A stretch of 64,000 nt of DNA from the NCBI GenBank assembly GCA_932294295.1, contig OW028577.1:2880001-2944000 (forward strand), given 5' to 3'. The notes below the pieces were generated by a model. It ran no database searches. It worked only from the letters and a program-made list of their open reading frames with translations, and was not told the DNA's origin. This DNA comes from Alitta virens (Eukaryota; Annelida; Polychaeta; Phyllodocida; Nereididae). Below are positions 32,801-42,952 of this stretch, piece after piece. Position numbers and translations under genes: made by a program. How positions within the stretch are numbered: the first letter of the stretch is position 1; the number at the start of each line of letters is the position of its first letter.

Positions 32801-35800
32801 AGTCAGTATCTTTAATGAATATATTAAAGGTAAAGGTGCACTGTAACAAGTTACCGTAGTCAGTATCTTTAATGAATATATTAAAGGTAAAGGTGCACTG
32901 TAACGAGTTTCGGTAGACGGTATCTTTAATGAATATATTAAAGGTAAAGGTGCACTGTAACAAGTTACCGTAGTCAGTATCTTTAATGAATATATTAAAG
33001 GTAAAGGTGCACTGTAACAAGTTACCGTAGTCAGTATCTTTAATGAATATATAAAAGGTAAAGGTGCACTGTAACGAGTTACCGTAGTCAGTATCTTTAA
33101 TGAATATATTAAAGGTAAAGGTGCACTGTCACGAGTTTCGGTAGACGGTATCTTTAATGAATATATTAAAGGTAAAGGTGCACTGTAACAAGTTACCGTA
33201 GTCAGTATCTTTAATGAATATATTAAAGGTAAAGGTGCACTGTAACAAGTTACCGTAGTCAGTATCTTTAATGAATATATAAAAGGTAAAGGTGCACTGT
33301 AACGAGTTACCGTAGTCAGTATCTTTAATGAATATATTAAAGGTAAAGGTGCACTGTAACAAGTTACCGTAGTCAGTATCTTTAATGAATATATTAAAGG
33401 TAAAGGTGCACTGTCACGAGTTTCGGTAGACGGTATCTTTAATGAATATATTAAAGGTAAAGGTGCACTGTAACAAGTTACCGTAGTCAGTATCTTTAAT
33501 GAATATATTAAAGGTAAAGGTGCACTGTAACAAGTTACCGTAGTCAGTATCTTTAATGAATATATTAAAGGTAAAGGTGCACTGTAACAAGTTACCGTAG
33601 TCAGTATCTTTAATGAATATATTAAAGGTAAAGGTGCACTGTAACAAGTTACCGTAGTCAGTATCTTTAATGAATATATTAAAGGTAAAGGTGCACTGTA
33701 ACGAGTTCCCGTAGTTGTCTTGCAATTTATCCGTAGTTTTTACAGTAAAATACTGTTATTTAGGTATGCAGCATGCTACCGTAAAATCTTTACTGTAAGA
33801 TACCATAAATCTATTCGACAGCATAATCCTATAATAATTACAGCTAAGGTGGCAAAAATGGTAGTATACAGTAATTTTTTTCAGAAGAATGCTGTGAAAC
33901 AGACCAAATCAACCATACAGCATGTCAAAAATTCGCCAGTAAAATAATGTAAAAACTACAGAGGTTTTTTTTTACAGTGTGGGGCTCATAGTCTAACACT
34001 CTTTACTCTCGGCAATGACATCCAAGATTAGCAGGACATCATCGAGTGTCAGCATCAATGTCAAGCCAATGATGGACTCACTCAATTTCGAACCGAAAAC
34101 GTCGCTTGTCGCACCGGTCTTTCTATGAACTCACACAAGGCATTTGGGATACGGTAGAAAAGGACCGTTGAAATGGCGTCGCAACAATGATACAATTAGT
34201 GATATTTTGTTTAATGACAGTGTGCAGTGTGCCAACGTAGGCCTGTGTAGGCACCTGAGGTTCGAGGTCTTCGCCCACAGTGTTACAACAAGAGGAGACC
34301 CATGACTTTCCAGGGATAGTCAGAAAAAATTTAATCTGACAACTTACTGAATATTATCTGCAAGTTTAAGGGCCAAAGGAAAATATTATGGGATCTTTCC
34401 TACGCTACTTCAGTTATATTTTAAATGTGCATTTAATTTACCATTTTCATGGCTGTGGTGTATAACATATCGATCCAGATCTCCAGTGAAACTGCAGTTT
34501 ACATGAATGACAGGCTTTGGTCCTCCTGGCCCATCCAAGTCAATGGCAAACGCACCAGGCTGTCTCACACCTGTCGCGTATAAATGTCTGCAAGACCGCG
34601 GAATACCCTGTGTATTCGCTATGAACCAAAGGTACACTGCAATGAAACAATATCAAGCAAAATACATAAAGGGAAATGCACAATTTACAATACGAAGCTA
34701 TATATAGTAGACTCTACGTGAACCACAACATATCCACACCTATCTCCCCATGCCTATCTACAAATATCCTTTGTAGCGATGTGTACTATAGGCGTGAGTA
34801 ACATACATTTGATTATTTTAGTGGATGCAGGTCTCCAGTAAAACTGCAGTTTACATAAATGACAGGCTTTGGTCCTCCTGTCCCATCCAAGTCAATAGCT
34901 TACAGGCTTTCTTAAAGCACTGTGTTAATTGATACTCCACAATACAACATGTGAGTAACTGAATAAAGTTTTGATTCCGGTTTTGTGACTCAAATGATTC
35001 ACTTTTTCTTCCAAAAACACTGTCAATAAACACTGTGTGTCATCACCTCACAGCCCAGCGACCTAATTATAAACATGTTTTGCTTGTTTACTCATCTAAA
35101 GTACTTAATCAATTTCTCTTATAGTCTATAGGCTTATGGTATTAAAGGTCTAACAATGAAATTACAGCATAATTAGATGTTTATGTGAGTTTACCCAATT
35201 CTTGTTCTGACAAGGAGGCAATTAAAAAAATTGCTTAAAGTAAAAAAATATAAATCAATTTCTCTTGCATTTTTAAGAGAAGATTTCTTAAGTCAATTCA
35301 CTACCTATCAGCTACATAGTTAAACCAATTATACTGTTTAATTAGGTAAACTAGAAAAAAAAATCCATAATTAGGGCGCTGGGCTTAAAAAAAAAAAATG
35401 AATCCATTTCTCTTGCGGTTTTAAGAGAAGATTTCTTAAGTCAATACACAGCCTATCGGCTACATAGTTTAACCAATTATATTGTTTAACTAGGTAAACT
35501 AGAAAAGAATGTCCATAATTAGGTAGCTGGGCTTATAGGTGAAGACACACAGTGTAAAAAAAATCTAACACTTTCATGGCACCAACACTGTTAATAAAAA
35601 TGTATCTAACTTGCATGGCACTAACACACTAAAGGGGCATTAACACTATCACATATAAGACCTACGTATTTGATGGATAGAATTTTTTTTACTCTTGCTC
35701 ATCCATGTTCATACGTGATTCACTCGCCGAGCGTTTTACGTATACTCACACTAATTCGTAGATCACTCCTGGTTGCGCTTGACCACTCACGTACATACTT

Positions 35801-36687
35801 GAAGAGGGCAAATTTTTTTAAACATGTTTAAAACTTTGGCGGACGTTCTATGAGTGACTGTTTATATTAGTTACGTAACTTGCTACGTACGTCCTACATA
35901 CGTTTGTGGCCATCCTTGGCCATACGTAGCCACTGTCCATCCATATATACTCGCCATCAACTCGGCAGACGTCCATCGGACGTAAGTCGCCCGCTCGTCG
36001 TCTTCCGTGCAAACAATCTACGAGCGGTCTATGAGTGCCTCATGTAAGCCTCACATATGCTTGGCGACGGACGTCAGACAAGCGTTTAACGGAAGTCCGG
36101 CGAGCATTTTAGGGACGTCCAGGAGCTATCTATGGCTGCCTCAAGTACGTATGCTCATCGAAAGAATTTATATGTGATTAACAGAGCCACGAGTGAGCAC
36201 GTAAAGCCAATTTTTGACATGCGTGGTCATACGTAGGTCTTATACGTGATAGTGTGAATGCCCCTTTAATAAACTTTGCTATCCTCTAAAACTTGCATGG
36301 CCCTGTTAATAATTACTGATTAAAACTTGCCTGGCACTAACACTGCTAATATTTTTAATTTAAATATATTTAAAACAGGATAATCAAAGTTGTTTTGGTA
36401 ATTGGTCCAGTTGACTTTACGTAAAACAATGATCACATGAATATTGAACATATACACAAAAAGGTATATAAAAACAAAAACAAGTTGTCCAAATCATAAA
36501 GCACCATTGTTTAAGCTTCAATTTTAATAAATTTAAATCAGTGCCACATTTCAAATCTGCAAGGAAAACATACCATAGTTGAGGTAAATGATTACCAACT
36601 GTGGATACAAAGTTTTTTTTAGATGAGACATATTTTGATTAAATGATAAATGTACATATACTTACGTAGTACTATGACTTTGTCCAT
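29573..36687 (-). CDS. gene 1: secreted fibrinogen-like/PAN-like protein, five exons
   Basis: Joined exons (minus strand) 36687-36666, 34636-34442, 31739-31524, 30275-30126, 29841-29573 give 852 nt, 283 residues plus stop. Every intron is phase 1 with GT-AG ends. The product starts MDKVIVLLYLWFIANTQG, a clear signal peptide split by intron 1. Next comes PRSCRHLYATGV...AFAIDLDG...VNCSF, the start of a fibrinogen-like domain of contactin-associated-protein type; exon 3 adds ITYHQIHTIATIATSCWYKL...RC, matching the eQi..l...S..C...i.yeC part. Exon 4 is a short linker domain ending EPLICDG. Exon 5 has RCSVTGCTATCLEIGCAAF and CVCE, a PAN/Apple-like cysteine pattern. No membrane segment follows, so it is probably secreted; function unknown. 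Its paralogue is gene 2. Confidence 0.82.
30126..30275 (-). CDS. gene 1 exon 4 (linker domain)
   Basis: 150 bp. Acceptor TTTGAATTACAG, donor G|GTAGGT. Encodes QDCEFVTFTNV, FPMKAMLLGDTDH and YEVEPLICDG. The matching gene 2 exon has QTCNFYTSLTNV, FPVKALLLGDTTH and SLEPLICDG. I do not recognise the domain. Confidence 0.85.
31077..31233 (+). mobile_element. LINE-A 3' end fragment in gene 1 intron 3
   Basis: 157-bp 5'-truncated LINE-A copy (from CTTTACCAGATATCC to the CA tail) with perfect 12-bp TSDs AAATGAAGGAAA at 31065-31076 and 31234-31245. Its sequence is nearly the same as the full-length LINE-A, so it is young. Confidence 0.93.
31524..31739 (-). CDS. gene 1 exon 3 (fibrinogen-like, part 2)
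   Basis: 216 bp, identical in length to gene 2 exon 3. Acceptor ATATTTTTTGTGCAG; donor G|GTTTGT is weak but aligned with the gene 2 donor. Contains NITYYDITYHQIHTIATIA, CWYKLNFRC and NAWVNYFNV. Confidence 0.8.
31890..33714. repeat. 57-bp satellite with two alternating variants
   Basis: About 32 units of 57 bp in gene 1 intron 2. Variant A has CAAGTTACCGTAGTCAGTATC, variant B has CGAGTTTCGGTAGACGGTAT at the same place; the rest (TTTAATGAATATATTAAAGG, TAAAGGTGCACTGT) is constant. Over about 31932-32930 the variants mostly alternate, giving a 114-bp higher-order repeat; the right part is mostly A. Because 57 is a multiple of three, long open frames run through it on the minus strand, but these are a by-product of the repeat. 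Confidence 0.95.
33690..33980. mobile_element. CACTGTAA-ended palindromic element
   Basis: Left side GCACTGTAACGAGTTCCCGTAG then CCGTAGTTTTTACAGTAAAAT (about 33731-33750); right side AAAATAATGTAAAAACTACAGAGG then TTTTTTTTACAGTG (ends about 33980). Arms are complementary. The end words CACTGTAA...GTAG recur in every 57-bp satellite unit, so the satellite appears to be an expansion of this element's left end. Confidence 0.6.
34442..34636 (-). CDS. gene 1 exon 2 (fibrinogen-like, part 1)
   Basis: 195 bp. Acceptor TTTCATTGCAG, donor G|GTAAAT. Encodes the end of the signal peptide, IPRSCRHLYATGV, AFAIDLDGPGGPKPVI and HVNCSFTGDLDRYVIHH. The gene 2 equivalent is 201 bp. Confidence 0.88.
34822..34912 (-). 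pseudogene. partial decayed copy of gene 1 exon 2
   Basis: About 90 bp in intron 1, very similar to the middle of exon 2. The exon frame still reads AIDLDGTGGPKPVIYVNCSF. Neither end has the exon's splice context; flanks have diverged. Remnant of a local exon duplication. Confidence 0.85.
35033..35554. mobile_element. MITE with ~40-bp TIRs and internal duplication
   Basis: Left end ACACTGTGTGTCATCACCTC... and right end ...AGACACACAGTGT are inverted repeats of about 40 bp (with AGCCCAGCGACCTAATTAT / ATAATTAGGTAGCTGGGCT inside). An internal segment of about 138 bp is directly duplicated (about 35251-35388 and 35398-35537), each with TTAAGAGAAGATTTCTTAAG. No coding content. Confidence 0.85.
35632..36266. 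mobile_element. ACGTA-rich MITE, TA-flanked
   Basis: 635 bp with long TIRs: left AAGGGGCATTAACACTATCA, right the complement ending TGAATGCCCCTT, extending to about 35 bp. Flanked by TA on both sides (35630-35631, 36267-36268), the TSD of Tc1/mariner-type elements. No transposase. Related copies at about 4080-4530 and 52585-53030. Confidence 0.88.
36666..36687 (-). CDS. gene 1 exon 1 (start and signal peptide)
   Basis: 22 coding nt encoding MDKVIVL plus one base, ending at a strong donor GTAAGTAT. Joining to exon 2 in phase 1 gives a continuous hydrophobic signal peptide, which supports this start. Confidence 0.75.
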
Positions 36688-37288
36688 GACTGGTATGAAT
36701 GAAGTTGCCTCCGCCATTGGATAAATAAGATAAAATAATGATTAACTATGTATGAGTATGTTTAAGGATACTTTACCAGACAAAAAAGACAAATTCCATG
36801 GAGTGCATTCCATTCTTAAAGCAACAAAAGTGTTGTCAATTTAGATGTATTCCTGTGCTGGAACAAAGCTTTTTGAATCTAATATGTTTTCCTCAGGCAA
36901 GTTGTAGCATTTCTTGTGACATTTTTTATGTGACAAAGCTAAGTGAATTCGCAGAGGTATAAATGCAGGGCACCAATCAATGTATTTCTCTGAACTGGAT
37001 GCTGGTATTTTTGCTATTATTTATATGCATTTCAGTCAGCTATTTTCTGTGCCACTCTGTAATTGATTATTGAATTTTTCTTCAGCTTGATGTTTGCACA
37101 AGCTTGATTTCAAATGTAGTCCACACAATGGCACAAAAGGTCATAAATCAAATAGCCCCCGAGCAAAATGACATCTGCCAATCACACTGTATAGAATGCA
37201 ACAATGCTTTATTTCTACTGAATTCCTGTATCTTCACTATCATCATACATAATTGATGAGACCATACCTCCAGAATGTCTCAGCATCA

Positions 37289-37370
37289 GATATACCCACA
37301 GGCCCCTTCCCTTTTTGTAAATACTATGTCTAGATATGCCAGCTCTGCTGGAAGGGGCCTGTGGATATAC
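37289..37370. repeat. short foldback element
   Basis: ATATACCCACAGGCCCCTTCC (in part, 37290-37310) and GGAAGGGGCCTGTGGATAT (37351-37369) are complementary arms around a loop of about 40 bp. It lies immediately left of the 54-bp satellite. Confidence 0.85.
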
Positions 37371-37412
37371 CCCAGAATAAATTATATGTAAAATAATTGT
37401 GGTAAAATACAA

Positions 37413-38268
37413 AATAGTTGGAAGTGTTCGTTGTATCAAATTGTTAATATACTAATCCAAATTAAGAATAGTTGGAAGTGTTCATTGTATCAAATTGTTA
37501 ATATGCTAATCCAAATTAAAAATAGTTGGAAGTGTTCGTTGTATCAAATTATTAATATGCTAATCCAAATTAAGAATAGTTGGAAGTGTTCGTTGTATCA
37601 AATTGTTAATATGCTAATCCAAATTAAGAATAGTTGGAAGTGTTCGTTGTATCAAATTGTTAATATGCTAATCCAAATTAAGAATAGTTGGAAGTTTTCG
37701 TTGTATCAAATTGTTAATATGCTAATCCAAATTAAGAATAGTTTGAAGTGTTCGTTGTATCAAATTGTTAATATGCTAATCCAAATTAAGAATAGTTGGA
37801 AGTGTTCGTTGTATCAAATTGTTAATATGCTAATCCAAATTAGGAATAGTTGGAAGTGTTCGTTGTATCAAATTGTTAAAATGCTAATCCAAATTAAGAA
37901 TAGTTGGAAGTGTTCGTTGTATCAAATTGTTAATATGCTAATCCAAATTAGGAATAGTTGAAAGTGTTCGTTGTATCAAATTGTTAATATGCTAATCCAA
38001 ATTAAGAATAGTTGGAAGTGTTCATTGTATCAAATTGTTAATATGCTAATCCAAATTAAGAATAGTTGGAAGTGTTCGTTGTATCAAATTGTTAATATGC
38101 TAATCCAAATTAAGAATAGTTGGAAGTGTTCGTTGTATCAAATTGTTAATATGCTAATCCAAATTAAGAATAGTTGGAAGTGTTTGTTGTATCAAATTAT
38201 TAATATGCTAATCCAAATTAAGAATAGTTGGAAGTGTTCGTTGTATCAAATTGTTAATATGCTAACAC
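37413..38268. repeat. 54-bp satellite, about 16 units
   Basis: Unit AATAGTTGGAAGTGTTCGTT, then GTATCAAATTGTTAATATGC, then TAATCCAAATTAAG. Units are nearly identical with scattered single-base changes. Its length is a multiple of three, so open frames pass through it; not a gene. Confidence 0.95.
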
Positions 38269-38333
38269 TGAATGAAATTTTGAAGGTATATATAATAATA
38301 ATCAGAATTCCTGAAATTCTAAATTTGTCAAAA

Positions 38334-38411
38334 AATCCAGCGGAATGGTCTAGTGGTATAGATGCAGGTCAGCACCTCTGGAGGTCCCGGGTTCCAACTC
38401 CCACCTGGATA
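38334..38411 (+). repeat. tRNA-like sequence, probable SINE head
   Basis: Contains a box A-like TGGTCTAGTGGTATAGATG and box B-like GGGTTCCAACTCCC at tRNA spacing. The T stem is poorly paired, so I read it as a tRNA-derived repeat rather than a functional tRNA gene. Confidence 0.5.
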
Positions 38412-38629
38412 TCATTACCAGTGGTGTCAGTGGATTCTATATACACTTATAAACCGAACTACTGAAATATGCTGCAATGGCACTAGCGTTTTTTTGTGGA
38501 TAGAATTAAAGAACAGTTTGTTAGTATTCTCCAATATGCTTATTTTATGAATGAATGAATTTTATCGACAAGCAGATCGAGGTCACAAAAGATCTATATC
38601 ATATGTACAAAAAGTTGCATCAATTAAAC

Positions 38630-38745
38630 AGTAGCGGATCCGGGGCGGCGTTATGTGTTTAACCCTCCCCACCGTCCTAGTCCCTGCAATATATTTTAAT
38701 TTGGCAACACCCCCTTGCAATTTTTTCTGGATCCGCCCCTATTAA
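38630..38745. repeat. small inverted-repeat element
   Basis: Ends AGTAGCGGATCCGGGGC and CTGGATCCGCCCCTATT are inverted repeats about 115 bp apart with a C-rich interior. Probably a small MITE; TSD not clear. Confidence 0.55.
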
Positions 38746-38749
38746 TATA

Positions 38750-39215
38750 ATATAAAACAACGACAGCAAGCAATATCCGTTTTTATCAGCAAATTCATTT
38801 ATATGGTACATACGCTCTTGGTTAAAATATGGAATATTGAAATTTCCTTAATTACTTTAAGTAATAGAAGAAATGCCCTTAGTCAATGCTTTGATGTTCA
38901 ATGGAGTTTATGTGTCTGAGGCCTATTTTAAACCTCAAATATATTCCATCATTTTGACCAAGAGTATATATAGCCTATATATGATATAATATACAGGCAC
39001 ACAATGATGAATAATGTACAAATACATGGGGTTAAAAGGCAATTGCATTGATGATAAAAATGTATGTCACAAAGGGTAATTGCTACTGACCGGAAACTCT
39101 ATTGACAAACTGACATCTTATAAATATGCATTTAACTGGCAATAATCCTATTGATTCTGCAACCATGTCATGTGTCTTTGACTGTTTGAATGATACTATT
39201 CACCTACAGCTAATT
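38750..39215. other. non-coding stretch
   Basis: No recognised feature. Confidence 0.35.
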
Positions 39216-39217
39216 TC

Positions 39218-39346
39218 ATAGAATTGGAAACAAAACTCCAGATAACATCATGAATCCAGCACTCCCATTGGTTGAGGTACTGCCCTAACCAATGGGAGTC
39301 ACTGCATTCACGCGACGTCATCTGGAATTTTGTTTCCAAGTCTATG
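39218..39346. mobile_element. foldback MITE family F, copy 1
   Basis: CATAGAATTGGAAACAAAAC ... CTCCCATTGGTTGAGG then the complementary CCTAACCAATGGGAG ... TTTTGTTTCCAAGTCTATG: a single long imperfect hairpin of about 129 bp. Confidence 0.88.
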
Positions 39347-39509
39347 ATATTGGCTGCAAGAGGCAGATAACTAAAATATTTATTAGGTATATCCCTTCTA
39401 AGGACAATACTATACACATTAAAAAAGGTTCACTATGTGGAGTAGACTCGTCTCTCTGTTATCAATATCTGCATGCTGAGCTAACTTCAAGCATCATTAC
39501 AGCAGTTTA

Positions 39510-39660
39510 CATAGACATTGAAACTAGACTGCAGAGAACTACATCACAGGGCTGTGTACGTCATGTGAATCCAGCACTCCCATTGGTTGAGGGACTGCCT
39601 TAACCAATTGGAGTCCTGGATTCATTTGGCATCGACTGAAGTTAAGTTTCCAAGTCCATG
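39510..39660. mobile_element. foldback MITE family F, copy 2
   Basis: Same family: central GAATCCAGCACTCCCATTGG and AACCAATTGGAGTCCTGGAT, outer ends CATAGACATTGAAAC and GTTTCCAAGTCCATG. Confidence 0.85.
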
Positions 39661-39664
39661 AAAT

Positions 39665-40280
39665 TTGCCATAATAAGGGACCATCGACAAGTCTCCAGTT
39701 GTATAATAAGTAGATTTGTATTATCTGAAATCAATATTTTTTTATCAAGCCCCTGTGACCATGAAACAGGGGGACACTTAAAATGACTTAATGGCTTGAA
39801 ATCACTTAAATGATCAACTTTGAGTGAAGCATAATAGCTAGCCTGACTTATTATAACTCCAAATGACACTTTAATATATTATTCCTGCAATTTTCCTCAT
39901 AGATGACTATTGATTGCTTGCTCAGTTGTATACCAAAAGTAAACTGGTTATCGACATTAAAATATCATTTGACAGCAGAATTGGAAAATTGGAGGTTTAC
40001 AACTCTGTCATGTAGACCTAAAACTGTAATTTCCCACTTATATAGATATTGCAGGTCTAAAACTTGGCTAAGAAATATATGTCTATATAGTTTTTAGTAG
40101 AATGAACAGGATGGTAAAACTTTAGGTCAATTACTGCACTTTTATTGAACGTAACAGTGAACAGATTATTGCTGAATCTGGCATTATTTGTTAAGCATTT
40201 ATAAGGCCGAGCAGTTCTAGTGTGGCCTTGTACCCGGTAGTACTAAAACAATATAACAATAACACTATTTCAGAGAGCGC
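39665..40280. other. non-coding stretch
   Basis: No recognised feature; short frames only. Confidence 0.35.
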
Positions 40281-40283
40281 TTC

Positions 40284-40387
40284 GCTGTTTGAGTGGCCCG
40301 AGCTGATATCCAGCAGCCCAAGGGCTAGCAAAGCAGCACAAGCGTAGTGAGGGCTGCTGGACATTAAGCGAGGGCCACTCAAACAGC
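40284..40387. repeat. foldback element, about 104 bp
   Basis: GCTGTTTGAGTGGCCCGAGC... at the left and ...GAGGGCCACTCAAACAGC at the right are complementary, with AGCAGCCC/GGGCTGCT inside. Confidence 0.85.
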
Positions 40388-40966
40388 ATAGTGCACGGAT
40401 GACAATAGTTTTATTATTATTATTATCTCTTTCTGAGCTTTGTGTCGTAGTGAGCCACCTAGTTACTTTATCAGCTAGGCCAGCGTGGGGGCAGTTATTC
40501 GATATTGGCCTGCTGCCAACTTTGACATGCTCTACAGCCGCCAGCAAATTTAGCTATTCACCAGGTAACAGTCTTGCAAAGTGATAAAAATACATGATGT
40601 CACAACAGCCCAATTATTGATGACGTCATCTAGTATTGTGCATTGGTGACGTCATACATAGTCTATTACTTCTGGGCACAAGGTCATAGGAGAACTGGCC
40701 AGCTCTATTGTCACTGTTTTGGACTCTACTTATTGATAAAAACTGATATTCACTGTCAAAATCCTTACTCCCCACCAGGATTGTCGCTTCTCGTGAAATC
40801 TGGCAGACCCTCAGGGCTATCACCCTTCGCTAAACGCCCTCTAGTAGCAAAGGGTCTGCATAGGAGACTGGGTCAGCTGTATTTAAATTCCAGATCTGAA
40901 GTTTTATAGAAAATACAGCTGGCATATATTTTCATCGACGATAACCATAAGAAGACAATGTGAGCC

Positions 40967-41025
40967 GGGCTGTTTTGTGAAAAATAGGCCTAGGGGCTCA
41001 CTGAGCCCCAATATTTTCACAAAAC
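40967..41025. repeat. short hairpin
   Basis: TTTTGTGAAAAATAGG...GGGGCTCA and TGAGCCCCAATATTTTCACAAAA form a hairpin of about 24-bp arms. Confidence 0.8.
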
Positions 41026-41121
41026 AACACAACATCATATTTGATAATTGAAGAACTATTTTGTTTGTCACTAAGTTCAAAATTCACAGGCACAGTGATT
41101 GATTGGCTTTACAGCAGTTTT

Positions 41122-41250
41122 CATGAACTTGGAAACTGAACTCCAGAGGACGTCATGTGAATCCAGGACTCCAAATGGTCAAGGCAGTCCCTCATCCAAT
41201 AGGAGTCCTGGATCTGCATGATGTCCTCTGAAGTTTTGTTTCCGACTCTC
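41122..41250. mobile_element. foldback MITE family F, copy 3
   Basis: Ends CATGAACTTGGAAACTGAAC and TTTTGTTTCCGACTCTC; centre GAATCCAGGACTCC and GGAGTCCTGGATC. Third copy of the family within 2 kb. Confidence 0.82.
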
Positions 41251-41259
41251 TTAAATCAG

Positions 41260-42010
41260 CTGTAAGTGCCAATGGCTTCATGTATTGAAATAATTTTTAA
41301 TCACTATGATTGCAGAACCTGTTTCTATGGCAAGCAGGAGTGGTTTAGCATTTTCAACAAAAGGATCAAATTGTGATCTTGGTTTAGTGTGTAAAAGATT
41401 CTTAACCTGGATCACAATGAAACATGAAATCCAAATCTTCTTCAATGGCAGGCCTTACCAAAAACAACATATCGTCAAGTGCTATTATAAATGGAAAGAA
41501 ATGTATGATTAATTTACTTTATTTCACTAAACAATTTACTAAAATCACAAAACAAGAGTGCCTAGTGTTCAAGGTGCCAATTAGAACTATGATAGTCCTG
41601 AATTGAGTTCCTAGCTTTATGCACTGAATCCCAAATATCATATTCTCAGGAAAAGCTGTATTGCCAGTACCTTGATGTTGACTCTATATTGTTGAGGCAT
41701 GTATAATTACCACAATCCTGGTGCAGACACTAAGGTCTTTAATCTCATTATTACATCGTGAATGACTGTGGCAAAAGCAATAAAACAATATTCAGTGAAT
41801 CCCACTTTAACACATCATTTTACTTCACCAAGAAAGTTTTCCTAATGTGCTGAGAGGGATATAACCAATGAAAGTTTAAGTAACTCCCTCATGAGTGCAA
41901 AACAGCTCCTTACTCGCATAATAAGAGCAGTTGAATAAATCAAACAATTAACAAATTAGTAAATATGATAATTGAGTTTAAGTTATAAAAATCACATCTA
42001 GATTAGGTCT
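41260..42010. other. non-coding stretch
   Basis: At 41848 the words CTGAGAGGGATATAACCA recur (also at 2448), part of a low-copy repeat whose limits I cannot set. Otherwise featureless. Confidence 0.4.
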
Positions 42011-42015
42011 AAAAA

Positions 42016-42912
42016 CTAGTATATTTTAGTAGAATATTTCAGGTTGTAATCATTGAGAATTGACCAGAAGCACGTTATCTGACCATGGTCAAAATCAGCT
42101 TTCATAACCCCAAGTAAATCGCAAGCCCATATTCTGCCCTCTTCTGCATATTCAGCTAAATCCAATTGGTTTGCCCACTTTGGTTGAGGGTTATATTCCA
42201 ACATCTTGATATCATCTGAGTAACCAAGTACTGCAATTACATTAAACAATGCTTTCTGTAGGCAACCATGTCCTGCATATTAAACATTGCTTTCTTTAGG
42301 CAAAAATTAACTGGAATTACCTTCTATAAACAACCATGCAGTGCAATTACATTAAACATCGTTTACTTCTATGTGTTGCTTACAGTAACTTAGTCAAGTG
42401 TTAATAAAGAAATTATGCACTGCATTCTACCTTAAATCATACAATTTAGGGTGGAGTGAAAAAATACAAAATCAAGAAATCTAAAACACCGCAGGTCTGA
42501 ATGCCTGTCAAATGGTCTAAAAAACATGTTCCAAGTTGTTTTAGAGAGTTTCAGTCAAAATATACACTGTAACTGCAACTGGACAGAGGAAAATTGCATG
42601 GAAATCGCCATTGAAATAATGGTAAATAATGAAATTTGGCTATAGTGAGAAATTGTTGAAATTTTGAGTGAAGCCATCAGGGCATTTGGAAGGATGAATA
42701 ACTAAATATAATTGCTTTGGTGTATTAGCATTGATGCATAAAATAAATATAATTCAAATTCACTTGTTCTAAAACAAGGAATATTGTGACATTATGTAAA
42801 AGTAGAAAGGACGGTTACCCGAAAGAATCTTGAACACTGCAGTCTTGACCATGTGTGTTGTGACAGGCATCTTCACTGGTGACGTCAGATATTCGCTTGT
42901 CCAGTGATATGC
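42016..42912 (-). CDS. two 3' exons of an unidentified gene
   Basis: Exon at 42912-42819 (94 bp, acceptor CAACTTTTGCAG, donor G|GTAACC) reads AYHWTSEYLTSPVKMPVTTH and continues to KTAVFKILS; its one leftover base joins in phase 1 to the terminal exon 42230-42016 (acceptor TTTAATGTAATTGCAG), which reads VLGYSDDIKMLEYNPQPKWA, then DLAEYAEEGRIWACDLLGVM, and ends at a stop at 42016. The join is in frame and the composition (many W, Y, charged residues) looks like real protein. I do not recognise the family. Upstream exons are not established; a possible exon at about 43850-43915 does not connect in phase. An alternative frame of the first exon is also open, so this model is tentative. Confidence 0.45.
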
Positions 42913-42952
42913 CTGCAAAAGTTGTGAAATATCCTGATCATTAATTACCTTT

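Noticed and set aside
31869..33020. 383-residue open frame on the minus strand made of QCTFTFNIFIKDTDYGN-like repeats
   Set aside because: It follows the 57-bp satellite exactly; 57 is a multiple of three so the frame stays open by arithmetic. No splice or start context.
31890..33714. CRISPR-like appearance of regular repeats
   Set aside because: There are no unique spacers between units; units abut, and the genome is eukaryotic. The same applies to the 54-bp and 40-bp arrays.
37431..38465. Open frames of repeated YQIVNMLIQIKNSWKCSL
   Set aside because: Same reason: a 54-bp satellite with an open frame. It ends as soon as the repeat ends.
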